DNA of 64,000 bases from CAYZJB01 sp964602985 (GTDB taxonomy: Bacteria; CLD3; SB21): positions 33,356 to 97,355 of the forward strand of contig CAZRTJ010000014.1 of assembly GCA_964602985.1 (NCBI GenBank), read 5' to 3'. Shown in pieces: positions 63,945-64,000 of the stretch. The first letter of the stretch is position 1. The number at the start of each line of letters is the position of its first letter. Below the pieces are notes generated by a model. The model ran no database searches. It was not told where the DNA came from and saw only the letters and a list, made by a program, of their open reading frames with translations. Made by a program: the position numbers and the translations under genes.

Positions 63945-64000
63945 AGGAGATAATGTCAATAGTTGTGGAAATTTTTTAAGCGGCTCTTCGCACCTTTAAT

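Overview
The window looks like chromosome of a free-living bacterium from the Bacteroidota/Chlorobiota (FCB) assemblage. The main evidence is a 2,695-residue secreted protein (1415-9502, minus strand) that ends in a type IX secretion (Por) sorting domain with the NYPNPFNP signature, together with many Cys-lipoproteins. Several genes have clear AGGAGG-type ribosome sites, which core Bacteroidia use little, so a deeper lineage (Ignavibacteria/Kapabacteria-like or a neighbouring candidate phylum) is a reasonable but unproven guess. No rRNA, tRNA or CRISPR array was found.

Layout. 1-14.7 kb (minus strand): an envelope cluster with a ChaN/TIKI-like protein running off the left edge, a TPR-type lipoprotein and the giant beta-propeller/beta-helix T9SS protein, followed upstream by uncharacterised proteins (390, 223, 76, 647 and 165 aa). 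14.9-17.3 kb (plus): an outer-membrane barrel, a YdeI/DUF1801 protein and a lipoprotein. 17.3-17.8 kb: a tandem array of long inverted repeats. 17.9-23.9 kb: a compact lysine/diaminopimelate operon, lysC-dapB-dapA-dapD-lysA plus an AstE/AspA-type metallo-deacylase, in which every junction is a 4-base ATGA or GTGA overlap. 23.9-24.6 kb: a palindrome-rich non-coding stretch.

24.6-39.5 kb is a defence and mobility island: hicBA (hicA broken by an amber codon), brnTA, a quinone oxidoreductase, and a restriction-modification locus (two adenine-methyltransferase genes, a GxxExxY protein, two copies of a 654-bp IS200-like element, BRO-family proteins, Fic, and a GIY-YIG/helicase R protein). The 5-prime end of the R gene is present five times, four of them as truncated relics, and two IS copies sit directly before the last codons of lost Fic genes. 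This gives a layered record of repeated module insertion, and it is the most unusual structure in the window. A nucleotidyltransferase pair follows.

39.5-60.2 kb (mostly plus) is a run of small, mostly unlinked genes: lipoproteins, a membrane protein, a SnoaL-like protein, an HEFGH membrane metalloprotease, a decayed copy of the quinone oxidoreductase, two alpha/beta hydrolases, a GH26-like glycosidase, a WG-repeat lipoprotein, a stand-alone H-NOX haem sensor, a coupled SPFH/NAD-kinase-like pair, a YCF48-like propeller, an SRPBCC protein, a TMEM175-type channel and catalase-peroxidase KatG. 60.6-64 kb carries a PAS-PAS-GAF-PAS sensor fused in mid-domain to an FtsX/MacB-type permease, which is itself cut by an in-frame stop.

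Three genes (hicA, a lipoprotein and the permease) are each interrupted by a single in-frame stop with no frameshift. At least two dispersed intergenic repeat families, both rich in hairpins, punctuate the window.
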